Positions 22,431 through 33,440 of a stretch of DNA of 64,000 bases are shown piece by piece. The translations under genes and the position numbers were made by a program. The stretch is from Ascaphus truei (lineage: Eukaryota > Chordata > Amphibia > Anura > Ascaphidae): positions 10,958,905-11,022,904 of the forward strand of contig CM071586.1 of NCBI GenBank assembly GCA_036426205.1, given 5' to 3'. How positions within the stretch are numbered: the stretch's first letter is position 1; the number at the start of each line of letters is the position of its first letter. Under the pieces are notes generated by a model. That model was not told the DNA's origin, searched no databases, and saw nothing but the letters and a program-made list of their open reading frames with translations.

Positions 22431-23071
22431 TGATGCGCGGAACACGACCCCTGCGGTGTGTTCCCTCCTTACCTGTTGAACTTCTGATCGCCGCCCTCTA
22501 GCGGTGAGTCAAAATTATCTGATGTCTCTCTGTATGGCGTGCGCCACCCTATAGCTACGAGTCAAGATCCTGTGTCTTTAAGTATTCTGAAGCAAGTGTT
22601 GCCATCTTGCTTTCTGGCAAATCCTGCCCTGTTCCTCCTGACAGGAAGTAAGCCTCACTCTGACTCACATTGCTATCAGAGAGAGAGAGAGCTTCCTCTC
22701 AATGCTGCTTCTCCTGTGTCTGTCTGCCAGTGCTTTAAGCAGGGGTGGTGGGGGTGGGGGAAGAGGAGGAGAGCTTCCTCTAAATGCTGCTTCTCCTGTG
22801 TCTGAGTTTGCCCGTGCAGTAAGAAGGAGGGGGTGTTGAGAGGAGAGAGAGCTTCCTCTCCGTGCTACGGCTGCTGCTTCTCCTTCCCTGTGGCTGCCGG
22901 TGCAGTAAGGAGGGGGAGAGTGCGTCACACCGCTGGAGCGCGCTCCTTCCCTACCAAGGGAAGAGGGAGGGAGGGGGGTTGAGGGGGCCGTACAGAAAGT
23001 CCCAGCGGCTCTATTCGCCACAGTTTCACTGCCAATTCGCCACATGTGGCGAATGGCGACAGGGTTGCCCA
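22430..23071. mobile_element. Possible non-autonomous hAT-type element with internal repeats
   Basis: The right end, read inward on the minus strand, begins CAGGGTGGGCAACCCTG, a hAT-like terminus. Next to it GCTCTAGA outside resembles ACTCTAGA near 22408, a possible 8-bp target duplication, but the left terminus is not a convincing match. Inside are three copies of an 80-bp unit starting GAGCTTCCTCT (22689, 22771, 22849) and a perfect 20-bp palindrome at 23035-23054. Confidence 0.35.
22689..22930 (+). repeat. 80-bp tandem repeat, three copies
   Basis: Units share GAGCTTCCTCT, GCTGCTTCTCCT and a purine-rich GGGGG(T/A)G tract, with starts 82 and 78 bp apart. Confidence 0.75.
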
Positions 23072-23099
23072 CCCTGGCTCTAGAGGATGTAATTCTTAG

Positions 23100-23480
23100 T
23101 TTTCTTAATCTTCAGGCCATACCTCCCAAACCTCATAGAATAGGTCTACTCTTTGATTGAGTTGTGCTGAGAGGAGTTCCATCAGTTTAACTTATTTGAC
23201 CCTTTTTAATACGGTTTGTCTAGAGGGGACATTAGTTTTTTTCCAGGTCGCTGCAATAGAGCAGCAGGCTGCTGTGAGGACATGCGAGATTATTTTCTTC
23301 ATTTGAGGTATGCAAGGGAGACTTCTTAAGGTGAAATTAAATAAGGCTTTTATTGCGCCTGTTTCCTTAACATCAGAAAAACATCCAAACATGGGGTCAA
23401 ACAAAGCTTCTATTCACTTGGGAGTATATCTAGTGAAACCTATGCAGTCCACAACTCCCTTTAGATAAGCATGTCTCCCA
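23100..23480 (-). pseudogene. L1/Tx1-type ORF2 C-terminal fragment
   Basis: The minus-strand reading contains the ACCSIAATWKKTNVPS segment followed by VKLMELLSAQLN, the usual end of amphibian L1-type ORF2 proteins downstream of RT. An in-frame TAA interrupts it, and upstream it fades near 23480. Only the last 120 or so codons remain of a protein that is normally over 1,200 residues. Confidence 0.65.
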
Positions 23481-23484
23481 GCCC

Positions 23485-23841
23485 CAAACATATATCTTGA
23501 TATGAGCAGATATATCAAAAAGTCTTATAAAGGAAAGTCTCATCTTTTCCTGGGTTGCTGCCTTTTCCTCAGGTTTTGTCAGCATTCAGGTTTAGAGGTG
23601 TTTTCCCCTGTGTCTTGCAAGCAGCTCTGCTATTTCTTCTGGCAGGCTCAAGACATCTGTCCCCATGGTCAGTCTCACAACTTCTGAGACTCAGGCACAA
23701 TCTCTCTTCCTGTCTCAAAAGACAGGCTTTTCTAAGAAGCTAATCAGGCAGGTGGTGTTGGATAATTGACTACCAGCAGTTAACCACCACACTGCTGGAT
23801 TAGAGGCACATTTCCTGAACAGGGATAACTCCCCTGTTACA
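23485..23841 (-). repeat. LTR-like end next to the coiled-coil ORF
   Basis: On the minus strand AGGGGAGGTA (a polypurine-like tract) is followed by TGTAACAGGGGAG, a plausible LTR start at 23841. A TTTATAAGAC TATA-like sequence follows about 310 bp in. The far end is not defined because L1 sequence begins near 23480. This is inference from terminal motifs only. Confidence 0.35.
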
Positions 23842-26386
23842 TACCTCCCCTGTTTGTGGGGAGCTCGGGCTTGCCACGGCCAAAGCCCATCCTTCCACTC
23901 TCATTCGAGATATCTCTGTGACTTGAATGAGAGTGGATGGAGGAAGAGAACCCTCAGTCCCGCTGGGATTGGAGACCTTTCTCCAGTTTATTTGTGTCTC
24001 CTCCCAAAGGTGCTTGAGATCAGCACTCCACAGTCGCTCGAGGACTTTTTCTAAGTATAGTCTTTTTGCTACGTGCGCGGTAATGAGATTTCCCTCGCGT
24101 CGGGTGCTCGTCTTATTGTAGGCAGACTGTACGGCAGCAGTTGCAGAGTTTTTAAAAACAGCCCTTTGAGTTTTCAACTCTTGAAGCTGTCTCACTGTAC
24201 TTTTCCCACTCAATGGATTTGCTTCAGCCTCTTTGGGATTAAGTTGCAATTCCACATCCACTTCCAGAGAATGTCCCATCTTTTCAGCTTTATCAGCTAT
24301 GGATTCTTCTGGTTTTGATTCAGCACGTGTACCTTCTTTTATTGCCTGTTGGGTGGCTGAAGGTTTTGCTAGTGCTTGTTTAGGTGGTTCAAATTTTGCA
24401 ACCTTGTCTTTCAGACGAGCGGTATTCCCAGCTCTCAGTGTACCCTTATCTTCATGGGTTTTTGTGGCTGTGGGATACTGACGCTTAGTTAGGGTCAATA
24501 CTTGTCCTTGTAGAACCGTCATCTCATCCGTGAGAGATCCCTGTTTTTTGAGTGCGCCTTGCAAGCCTCTTCTCAAGGAATTTATCTGCACACTTTGCTT
24601 TCTCTGAGCTTGCTTCCACATTTTCACTGCATTGTGAAGCACTATGAATTTCTTTGCTCGGGCCACAGTTACTTGTCTCAGTTTCAGGACCTTCTTGTGC
24701 TCCCTTTTGTGTCGAGTCACCTGGGTTCTAAGTTTGGCCTCTAGCGATGCTTTGGTGATGCTCAGGGTAGCCTTCAGTTTCTCATGCTGCTTTGCGGGGA
24801 CATACTGGGTAATCAGACGTTCCTGCAGCACTTGTATTTCTTTAACAGCCTGCAGATTGTCTTCCTGCAGAGTTCGCTACTTCTCCTCGGCCTTCTGGAG
24901 GTGCGTACGCAGACCTTGCTGTTGGTTCTGCAGTCGGTGCTCTGCTTCAAACTTCTCACCTTCCACAATTCTAATTATTTCTTTAAGCTCGTGCAGCTTT
25001 TCATTCTTTTCCTTGATGTCGTCTGTCAAATGAAAATTTTCTTCTTTCAGTTTTAAGTTTTCTCTTTTTAATCTTAAATTGTCTCCTTTTTCAGTCTCTG
25101 TATTATTCAGGGCCTCCTTGCAGTCCTCCTTCCATTTACACACATCTGCTTTGAGAATGACAGTCTCCTGGCATGAGACTTCCTTCTCTAGGTTGAGGGT
25201 CTGAAGCTCCTTCTGAGAGACTTTGAGATCTGTATTAAGATTGACAATAGTTTCTTTAGAAATGTCCAGCTCCTCAGTGAGACTGTGTAGTTCCTTTCTG
25301 GAGACTTCCAGGTCCATGCGGCAGCTGTTGGTCTCATTATGTAAGGCATCCAGTGCTCTGCGGAGTGTGTGAAACTCTTTCTGAGATACGTCCACCTCTG
25401 TCCAGACACTGTTGACCTCCTGTTGTGAGGCATTCAGCTCTACGCGAAGAGTGTGAACCTCTTGCTGGAAGACTGTCATCTGCTTCAGTGCCTCCTCATA
25501 CTTTCGCTTCAGCTTAGCCATCATTTTATCAGATTGGCTCTGCTTTTCATCCATGGCGGAAATAGTAGCGTTTGCAGTATCTAGCTCAGTCTAGAGTTCA
25601 TCCAATTCTGGATTGGCTGAAGAGTACATTGCGAGCGCATGTTAACGTAGCTTTACGTTATTTTTAAGTAGCTCTGCGTAATCATCTTTCTTTTGTTTCA
25701 ATTGTTCATGGAGCATATCAGTCATGCCTGGCATTTTTCAGGGCATCCTCAGGACTGGTTAAGGGATCGACACTCACTGGTTCCGGCTCCACTTCCCTGG
25801 GATGGTTGGTTGAGGGTTCCTCACTGTTGGCACCGGACAGACACTTTTTTGGGGTACACGACTTCTGTCTTGGGCCCTCTGGATATTCGGTTATCCGCGG
25901 GACGAATTCTCCATTTTCTCTAGGCTGCAGGGCATCTCGGTCCCCCTTTTTCTCCACAGGATCTGCGGACGTGTCTGTTCCTTCCACGGTAAGTGAAGAA
26001 CCGCTTTTCTTTTTTCGCCTTTTTGTTTTGGATGACATCGTCCCCTCAGGGATACTGGGGTCTCCATCTTCATTTGAAATTTTAGCAGCATCACTGGATC
26101 CAACCCGGCTTTTCTTGAAACTGTAATAGCTGATGGAAATATTCGGTGATCCACTGCTCCCGCTCTTTCTCCTGCTGATCATATTCATCATCATAGGAAG
26201 GGGTCTTTTCTGTTCGACCGAGTTCCGGCAACCCCACCATTCTTGGGGTGTTTTGTGGGTGTGACTCGGTTTGGGTTCCCCATAAGAGATGTCTTCCTCC
26301 TCATCGGACTGGAAGGGCCACTCTTCCGTGGGGTAGGGTTCATTACACGTACACTGCATCAAAACCAGAGACAGAACATGAAACAC
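23800..26386 (-). pseudogene. Long coiled-coil protein ORF, broken by stops and a frameshift
   Basis: Three minus-strand pieces read as one protein. Codons at 25718-26386 (222 aa) are Ser/Lys/Glu-rich with a basic KTKRRKKKSG patch. A frameshift near 25,735 leads to 24877-25554 (225 aa), a heptad-rich coiled coil with repeats of the type S(Q/R)(Q/K)E(L/F)(H/Q)(T/S)L. After an in-frame TAG at 24877-24879, 23800-24831 (343 aa) continues in the same frame with a Lys/Gln-rich coil and a GWALAVASPS tail. Two further in-frame stops lie between 25560 and 25700. No introns are evident over 2.5 kb, although CAG at about 26354 could be a splice acceptor. The ORF runs into an LTR-like start. I do not recognise the family; it may be a retrocopy or an ORF carried by an LTR element. 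Confidence 0.55.
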
Positions 26387-26642
26387 AGACAGAGCTCAGT
26401 GCACATCCAGGGAAACTTATACACGGTACAGTGCCTAAATATATATGTATAGATATCTATTAAATAAAATGGTCTTTTAGTTTAGTGGCTCAGGGGCTTA
26501 CAACACTTTGGCCAAAATGTTAAACTAAAAGACCATTTTATTTAATAGATATCTATACATATATATTTAGGCACTGTACCGTGTATAAGTTTCACTGGAT
26601 GTGCACTGAGCTGTCTGTGTTTCATGTTCTGTCTCTGGTTTT
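26361..26642. repeat. Near-perfect long hairpin (arms about 123 bp, spacer 36 bp)
   Basis: 26361-26484 and 26521-26642 are reverse complements apart from one substitution and a 2-bp indel. The spacer is 26485-26520. Arms include TAAATAAAATGGTC and the AGATATCTAT palindrome. It sits between L1 ORF1 and the coiled-coil ORF. Confidence 0.95.
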
Positions 26643-26810
26643 AAATATATATTGCCATGCTCAGTAGCACTCCTCTGTGACACGTATATGCTTATATATA
26701 TGTTGTGGTTATTTTGGGGGTTCAATATGAGCTTGTAGGTGTCCTGTATAGTGGGGTAGGAATAGCCTGAGGTAGCGTGAGGTAGCTGGATGCGTTGTGA
26801 GTGTCTCTCT

Positions 26811-27730
26811 TCAATCCTCATGAGCCGGATTCCTCTGTGTGGCTAATCTTTGTGAGGTTCTTAGGACTCTCGTAGGCGGTTGGTGACTCTGCTCCTCTTC
26901 AGCATTCTCAGGAGTTGATCCGTCATTCGTATGAGTGAGTCCCAGCCCTCTTAGGAATCGCGGACCATCTTCCGGATAAGATAAGGTATGAAATTTCCCC
27001 CCCATTTGCACCACAAGTTTGAAGGGGAATCCCCACCGGTACCTCACTTTATTTTCTCTCAACTTTTGTATCAGGGGCTTCAGTTGTCTGCGTCTACCTA
27101 TGGTTGCCCTAGATAGATCACTGTATATTTCGATATGGGCATTTCGAAATTGCAGGTCTCCCCTCTCTCAGCTAGCTGCTTAAAAAAATTATTTTATTGT
27201 ATAAGAGTGAAATCTTATAAGGACATCCCTGGCTCTCTTGGGGCATGTCGATTTAGGGCCTGGGGCCCTGTGTGCGCGGTCCACTTCTATTGACTCGTGT
27301 TCAAGATCAGGTACCAGGTGAGTGAATAGATCATTTAGGTAGGGGTGCAGTAGTTGTGTCTACCGTTACCGGTATATACCTCACTCTGAGGTTCTGCCGG
27401 CGATCTCGGTTTTCCTGCTCTTCTGCATTTTCCTTGAGCGCGCAAATTTCATAGTTCAGGCGGTTGATCTCATCCTCAGCCGAAGAATGCACCTGCTCTA
27501 TTGCGTTCACTTTCTTATTTAGGGTGTCCATCTTTGCAGCAAGAGAGTTCATGTCAGACCTGAGGGTGTTTATTGCTTTGGATAGGCCCTCTTGAAACGC
27601 CTGTCGCATACTTAAAACAGGTCCCCTAGGTAATCTTTATTTCCGCGCCTACCCCTATAATTTCCTGATCTGGGGCACTGCCAGGGCCTTCCATCGAGCA
27701 CGCCTGGCCGCCATCTTGGGTGGTCTCGCA
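26811..27730 (-). pseudogene. L1/Tx1-type ORF1 protein remnant
   Basis: 27331-27609 reads a coiled coil (LSKAINTLRSDMNSLAAKMD) followed by EEQENRDRRQNLRVR, the signature joining coiled coil to RRM in L1 ORF1 proteins. After a stop and frameshifts, 26811-27062 gives the C-terminal domain with RENKVRYRWGFPFKLVV and a PENAEEE tail. ORF1p is the RNA-binding chaperone of L1. Upstream AAGATGGCGGCC at about 27710 could be the 5' UTR. Several breaks make it non-functional. Confidence 0.8.
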
Positions 27731-27949
27731 GATCCCTGCGAACCTCTGGCTCAGCGTGAAGTTTGAGATGCTCTGCTGAGCTGGTTTCTTTAGTTTATTG
27801 TTCATCTCCTATGTTCTCCCCACCTCCTCGTCAGTTTTGGGGGGTATTTTCCTCCGATTGGCACTTTATCAGTTTATTCGGCGGAGGGCTTCGGAGCAAT
27901 CTCTTCAAGCGTCCATGTGCGGTGACGTCACCGGAAGTCTCCCACCGAC

Positions 27950-28975
27950 CAGGATTTTGATTTCAGTTTCTCTTACGGGTGAGAATTTTTGTTTTCCACC
28001 ACGCTGGCATTTGTGGATTCAGGGTCTGGAGGCAACTTTATTGACCAGGTTTTCGCGGAGAGGAACAACATCCCGCTTATCCACAAGAGGGTTCCAGTAG
28101 GATTGGAAGCCATCGACGTCAACCATTACAACCAGCCTTCATTTCCCTGCAGACCATTCCCTTCCACTTACTGATGGGGGAGGACTACAAGGAGATCCAT
28201 CTGGACGTGATTCACATCCCTTCCGTTGAAGTGATCCTGGGCCATCCTTGGCTTCAATGCCATAATCCCCGCTTCGGCTGGACCAATAAACAACCTATCA
28301 AGTGGAGTACACTTTGTGCCGAGAGCTGTGCGGTTTCCGTCCATAAGATATGTGGGTTGGTCATCCCCGGAGAAGAAACAAGTTTTCTACCCGAGATATA
28401 CGCCAAATTTTGTGATGTTTTTGACAAGGCATGATCTGAGGTTCTACCACCGCACCGCCCCTTCGATTGTCCTATCGACCTTTTGCCTGGTTCTGTACTT
28501 CCTAGGGGAAGGTCTTACCCACTCTCACTTCCGGCAACTAAAGCCATGAATGCATTCGAGAAAATATTAAAAGGGGATTCATTCGGAAGTCCTCGTCTCC
28601 AGCGAAATTTCTTTTTCGTTAAAAAAAAAAAAAGGATGGATCTTTTTGCCATGCATCGACTACAGGGGACTTAACAAGATTACTCTCAAAAACCATTACC
28701 ATTTACCTTTGATCTCAGAACTTTTCAACCGCCTTCAAGGGTCAACCATCTTCACCAAGTTGGACTTGCGTGGTGCCTACAATTTGGTGAGAATTCGCCA
28801 GGGTGACGAATGGAAAATGGCCTTCAACACACGAGATTGTCATTATGAGTACGAGTACCTCGTCATGTCCTTTAGTCTCTGCAACGCTCCTGTCGTCTTC
28901 CAAGACTTTTTCAACGAGATCGCAATAAGGAACTGGTTGAGAAGGTCCCGGACGATCTCGTTGACAAAGTTCTGT
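27950..28975 (+). pseudogene. Chromovirus-type gypsy PR-RT fragment
   Basis: Plus-strand pieces include FVDSGSGGNF (protease Asp-Ser-Gly), then IHLDVIHIPSVEVILGHPWL. The RT linker [17 protein letters not shown] and RT motifs [35 protein letters not shown] and [22 protein letters not shown] follow. It is the same family as the minus-strand element at 57.4-62.4 kb. Frameshifts occur in PR and between PR and RT. It ends before the YLDD box in a small inverted duplication. Confidence 0.85.
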
Positions 28976-29240
28976 TGTAAATCAAATGTTATTATTTTTG
29001 TTCTAATATTTCTGATCCCTAATGGTCATTAGACTGACCAACAGAAAAAATTAACTGACGAGCCATTGCTGTCTGAAATAAATCCTATCATTGAGTGCAA
29101 TTATATGGGGAATCTTTTGACTCTACTTGTCATGTCTATGTTCTATATTCTGTGCCCCCTTGCACCTGCTGTTTTGTCTTTTATACTAGGACTATACCTA
29201 GTGGTCTGATTCATCTTTTTCCTTTAAGGAATTTCCAATT
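28976..29240. other. AT-rich spacer, no gene seen
   Basis: Unique-looking AT-rich DNA between the chromovirus fragment and the zinc-finger 3' flank. Nothing recognisable. Confidence 0.4.
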
Positions 29241-29514
29241 AACAGTACTTTAAAAAAAAAAAACACAATACAAATTTCAAAAAAGCAAAACATTCTCCAC
29301 AATTATAAGAAATGTCTATGTTTTCATAAGTTTAAAGATATTTTTTTACAAAAATAAAATCAATAATTTTCAGCGTGCAATATTACAAAGTTAACTTGTG
29401 TGAGCAAAACATTGACGACATTTAGAGAAAACATAATTTTTCTCCTGTGTGGAACTCTCTGATGTACAACATGACTTAATAGCAAAACATTTCCTGCATT
29501 CAGAACACACAAAT
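29240..29514 (-). pseudogene. Displaced finger and 3' flank of ZNF-1
   Basis: The minus strand reads TFVCSECRKCFAIKS and then a corrupted His half, followed by CTCTAAATGTCG and GCTCACACAAG. These are the 3' coding end and 3' flank shared with ZNF-2 (32,500-32,600) and the copies at 47.56-47.82 and 50.65-50.93 kb. It is separated from the main ORF by a LINE tail. Confidence 0.8.
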
Positions 29515-29820
29515 GTATTTATTTATCAAATGTTTAACCAGGAAGTAATACATTGAGAGTTACCTCTCATTTTCAAGTATGTCCTGGGCACAGAGTTATG
29601 ATGACAAATAATACATGATTACAAATACATCGTTACATAAGTGAACAGGGTATACATTATATACAAGACATTGCAGGCACAGTTAGAGATAATATATATT
29701 ATACTGTAGGCGTATGTAACAATTACAGACCAGATTAAAATGTGAGACAGCTTTAGTTTTGAAAGAACTTAGACTGGTGGTGGCTGTGAGATTCTGATAG
29801 ATTGTTCTGGTGATCTTGTT
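29515..29820 (-). mobile_element. CR1/L2-type LINE 3' tail inserted in ZNF-1
   Basis: 29580-29770 matches the 3' region of the LINE at 54.24-54.42 kb (CCTGGGCA(C/T)AGAGT, ACAAATAATACAT, ACAGACCAGATTAAA). It adds the further tail CAGGAAGTAATACATTGAGAG and a TTTATTTATC terminal microsatellite. It is 5'-truncated, as is normal for target-primed insertions. Confidence 0.85.
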
Positions 29821-30974
29821 TTTGTCATGTGAACTCTTTGATGTTTAACAAGAGAAGAGTTATCTGCAAAACATTTCCCACATTCAAAACATACAAATGG
29901 TCTTTCTCCTGTGTGAATTTTCTGATGTGTAACAAGAGCAGAGTCATATGTGAAACATTTCCCACATTCAGAACACACAAATGGTCTTTCTCCTGTGTGA
30001 ATTCTCTGATGTTTAACAAGAGTAGAGTAACGGGTAAAACATTTCCCACATTCAGAACATACAAATGGTCTTTCTCCTGTGTGTATTCTCTGATGTCTAA
30101 GGAGAGCAGAGTTATAGGTGAAACATTTCCCACATTCAGAACATACAAATGTTTTTTCTCCTGTGTGAATTCTCTGATGTGTAACAAGAGCAAAGTTATT
30201 AGTAAAACATTTCCCACATTCAGAACATACAAATGGTCTTTCTCCTGTGTGAACTCTCTGATGTGTAACAAGATTATTTTTTTGTGTGAAACATTTCCCA
30301 CATTCAGAACATACAAATGGTCTTTCTCCTGTGTGACGACTCTGATGTCCAAGGAGACAAGATTTATATGTGAAACATTTCCCACATTCAGAACAAACAA
30401 ATGGTCTTTCTCCTGTGTGACTTTTCTGATGTATAACAAGATAACCGTTCTGGGTGAAACATTTCCCACATTCAGAACACACAAAGGGTTTTTCTCCTGT
30501 ATGAACTCTCTGATGTGTAACAAGAGCAAAGTTATCTGTGAAACATTTCCCACATTCAGAACATACAAAGTGTCTTTCTCCTCTGTGACTTTTCTGATGT
30601 ATAACAAGATGAGAGTTCTGGGTAAAACATTTCCCACATTCAGAACATACAAATGTTTTTTCTTTTACTGACAAGTTCTTGTGAACGTTCCCTGCATTCA
30701 TGTTTCCTTTGTTACACATTGTAATAGGAGTAGATGCATATTCCGTCCCTGTATGTTCTCTGATAGTATAAATGTGGGAGTCTGGGAGATTTCCTTCTTC
30801 CTGTGAGGTTGATTCCTTAACCATAATGCTCACAGTTTCTCTCAGACTCTGGCTTGGTATATCCTGACTAATGTGATTTGCTCTGTGAAATATTTGGGTA
30901 ACACTGGTATCTTCCATTACACAATCTGGTGAACAGAGCAAAATGTGATATTCTTCAGGGGAATTGCTGTTCAT
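29769..30974 (-). CDS. ZNF-1: C2H2 zinc-finger exon, ten fingers, LINE-derived tail
   Basis: The 401-codon reading has an N-terminal module [12 protein letters not shown]...[14 protein letters not shown] (residues 1 to about 105). Ten C2H2 fingers of the [10 protein letters not shown]...L..HQ.(I/V)H type follow, joined by TGE(R/K)PFV linkers, predicting a nuclear DNA-binding factor. Helix residues -1/2/3/6 run QSHI, DFAT, QGYI, YSCG, QNNT, NFAT, YSAR, RSTK, YSAT, DSSK. TTTTTCCCCAG at about 30986 is a splice acceptor, so this is a last exon and the start Met is internal. After finger 10 the reading ends in about 20 residues ([10 protein letters not shown]...) donated by a LINE tail, and finger 11 is stranded downstream. 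No KRAB or SCAN domain is seen. Confidence 0.8.
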   Translation of the reverse strand: MNSNSPEEYHILLCSPDCVMEDTSVTQIFHRANHISQDIPSQSLRETVSIMVKESTSQEEGNLPDSHIYTIREHTGTEYASTPITMCNKGNMNAGNVHKNLSVKEKTFVCSECGKCFTQNSHLVIHQKSHRGERHFVCSECGKCFTDNFALVTHQRVHTGEKPFVCSECGKCFTQNGYLVIHQKSHTGERPFVCSECGKCFTYKSCLLGHQSRHTGERPFVCSECGKCFTQKNNLVTHQRVHTGERPFVCSECGKCFTNNFALVTHQRIHTGEKTFVCSECGKCFTYNSALLRHQRIHTGERPFVCSECGKCFTRYSTLVKHQRIHTGERPFVCSECGKCFTYDSALVTHQKIHTGERPFVCFECGKCFADNSSLVKHQRVHMTKTRSPEQSIRISQPPPV

Positions 30975-31059
30975 GAATCCATCAGCTGGGGAAAAACATT
31001 TATAAAGAAATGCATTAACATCGGATACAAAAAATTATTTTCAAACGTCAAATTTAGTT

Positions 31060-31245
31060 ACGGGAGGGGGAAGGGAGAGCAAGGGGGGAGAGAAACGAGA
31101 GGAGGAAAGAGAGAGAGGAGGGAAGGGGGAGAGAGAGGGTGGAAGGGGGAAAGAGAGAGAGAGCAATGGGGGGGAGAGAGAGGGTGGAAGGGAGAGAGAG
31201 AGAGAGCAATGGGGGGGTAGAGAGCAATGGGGGTAGAGAGAAAAT
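31060..31245 (+). repeat. GA-rich minisatellite between the two ZNF exons
   Basis: Purine-only tract with units of about 45 bp (GAGAGAGAGGGTGGAAGGG ... GAGAGCAATGGGGGG) repeated two to three times, plus a shorter GGTAGAGAGCAATGG repeat. It lies at the centre of the inverted ZNF pair. Confidence 0.85.
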
Positions 31246-31495
31246 GGACACACACACACAGCCCCTATTCAGCCAATGACACGCCACCTCCCCTAATAGC
31301 CACACACCCCCGCTCCTGCTCGAAAAATTTGCAGGACAGCCTATCGCTCATGCTTGGAGAGCTGGTGATGTCACCGCTCTCAAACATGAGCGAGCTCAGG
31401 GCAGCGTGGACTCGGCCTTAAACTAAATCTGCCGTTTGAAAATCATTTTTATGTTGGATGTTAATGCTTTTCTTTACTCCAATGTTTTTCCCCAG

Positions 31496-32526
31496 CTGAT
31501 GGATTCGTGAGCAGGAATTCCCCTGAAGGATGTCTCATTTTGCTCTGTTCACCAGATTGTGTAATGGAAGATACCAGTGTAATGGAAGATACCAGTGTTA
31601 CCAAAATGTATCACGGAGCAAATCACATTAGTCAAGATATACCAAACCAGAGTCTGAGAGAAACTGTGAGCATTATGGTTAAGGAATCAACCTCACAGGA
31701 AGAAGGAAATCTCCCAGACTCCCACATTTATACCATCAGAGAACATACAGGGACAGAATATGCATCTACTCCTATTACAACGTGTAACAAAGGAAACATG
31801 AATGCAGGGAACGTTCACAAGAACTTGTCAGTAAAAGAAAAACCATTTGTATGTTCCGAATGTGGGAAATGTTTCACATGTAACTCTGCTCTTGTTACAC
31901 ATCAGAGGATACACACAGGAGAAAGACCCTTTGTATGTTCTGAATGTGAGAAATGTTTCACATTTAACTCTCATCTTGTTACACATCAGAGAAGTCACAC
32001 AGGAGAAAGACCATTTGCATGTTCTCAATGTGGGAAATGTTTCACATGTAACTCTACTCTTGTCAGACATCAGAAAATTCACACAGGAGAAAGACCATGT
32101 GCATGTTCTGAATGTGGGAAATGTTTTGCTTATAAGTCATATCTTGTTAAACATCAGAGAAATCACACAGGAGAAAGACCTGTATGTTCTGAATGTGGGA
32201 AATGTTTTACCCAGAACCCTACTCTTGTTAGACATCAGAAAATTCACACAGGAGAAAGACCATTTGTATGTTCTGAATGTGGGAAATGTTTTACCCAGAA
32301 CTCTGATCTTGTTAGACATCAGAAAATTCACACAGGAGAAAGACCATTTATATGTTCTGAGTGTGGGAAATGTTTTACCCTGAAGTCTACTCTTGTTACA
32401 CATCAGATAATACACACAGGAGAAAGACCATTTGTGTGTTCTGAATGTGGGAAATGTTTTGCTTATAAGTTATGTCTTGTTAAACATCAGAGAATTCACA
32501 CAGGAGAAAAACGATGTTTGCTCTAA
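31496..32526 (+). CDS. ZNF-2: C2H2 zinc-finger exon, eight fingers
   Basis: The acceptor TTTTTCCCCAG ends at 31495, and the first in-exon Met is at 31507 (339 codons). The N-terminal module is almost identical to ZNF-1 but has an 18-bp tandem duplication (VMEDTS repeated). Eight fingers have helix residues -1/2/3/6: CSAT, FSHT, CSTR, YSYK, QPTR, QSDR, LSTT, YLCK. Finger 5 lacks one residue in the linker (RPVCSEC for RPFVCSEC). The reading ends [12 protein letters not shown], the same ending as ZNF-3, so this is probably the family C terminus. The first exons are not visible. Expressed-gene status unknown. Confidence 0.8.
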
Positions 32527-32539
32527 ATGTCGACAATGT

Positions 32540-33440
32540 TTTGCTCACACAAGTTTACTTTGTAATATAGCACTCAGACAATTATTGATTTTATTTTCGT
32601 AAAAAAAAAATATCTTAACTGTTATGGAAACATAAAAACAAACCGGTCCCCTCTGGGGCACAATATTGAGTTTGACTGGATTTCTTTACATTTATTCTCA
32701 AGTTGAAATAATGTCTATTATTATAACTCTGCTGACAATCAAGAATTTCTATTTTCATATTTCTACTGTTATTAGACTGTCTCTAGAAAGTTAGTTATAA
32801 ACCAGTATCATTTGAAGGCATATAACTGATCTTGGCTAGCTGCCTTTACTGTTATCTATATATGGTAAATGTAATATTACAAATTGGGATACAAAATATT
32901 TAGTATGAGTAATATTTTCATATGCATTATTTCTGTTTCACATCTTTATTGCGATAATCACATACTAGAATCATAGATTTGCACATACATGTATCCTATT
33001 TGTATGCTTTGAAGGAGAATTTTTAATTAATGCCTACAATATTTAGTCAATATAGCAATTTACAATCCAGGCTGTTTTCTGTTTTCCCAGTTTAATGATG
33101 TGTTGTTCACGTTTATTCAACTAGATGGCAGTGGAGTGCTCCTAAATATTAAACATATTAACAAACTTTTGAAATCATACATGCTAAAATGTATTCCTCT
33201 ACAAATTTGATGCTATACACAAATGTATTAATATAGATAGTTACAGTTATATAAAGTGACTGTGAATTTGTATTAATAATATACAATCCGATGATAACAA
33301 TTGCATACAGTAATGATGAGTATAATATGTTTAATAATTGTTCGAGCATGTTTTTTGTATTATGTGACACACATAAAGGAGGATAAAATTACAGTTAAAA
33401 AGTTAATGTTATAAAATAAGGAATAAAGGTTTTATTTAGT
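32540..33440. other. ZNF-2 3' flank and AT-rich DNA
   Basis: The first 100 bp is the conserved ZNF 3' flank, including the uninterrupted CTCTAAAT site (32,520-32,527) used by a hAT element in the third copy. The rest is AT-rich with no recognisable gene. Confidence 0.5.

Noticed and set aside
29825..30671. Long ORFs antisense and frame-shifted to the ZNF-1 fingers (275-280 codons)
   Set aside because: They are shadows of a tandem 84-bp finger repeat; the repetitive peptides have no domain, and the C2H2 frame explains the conservation.
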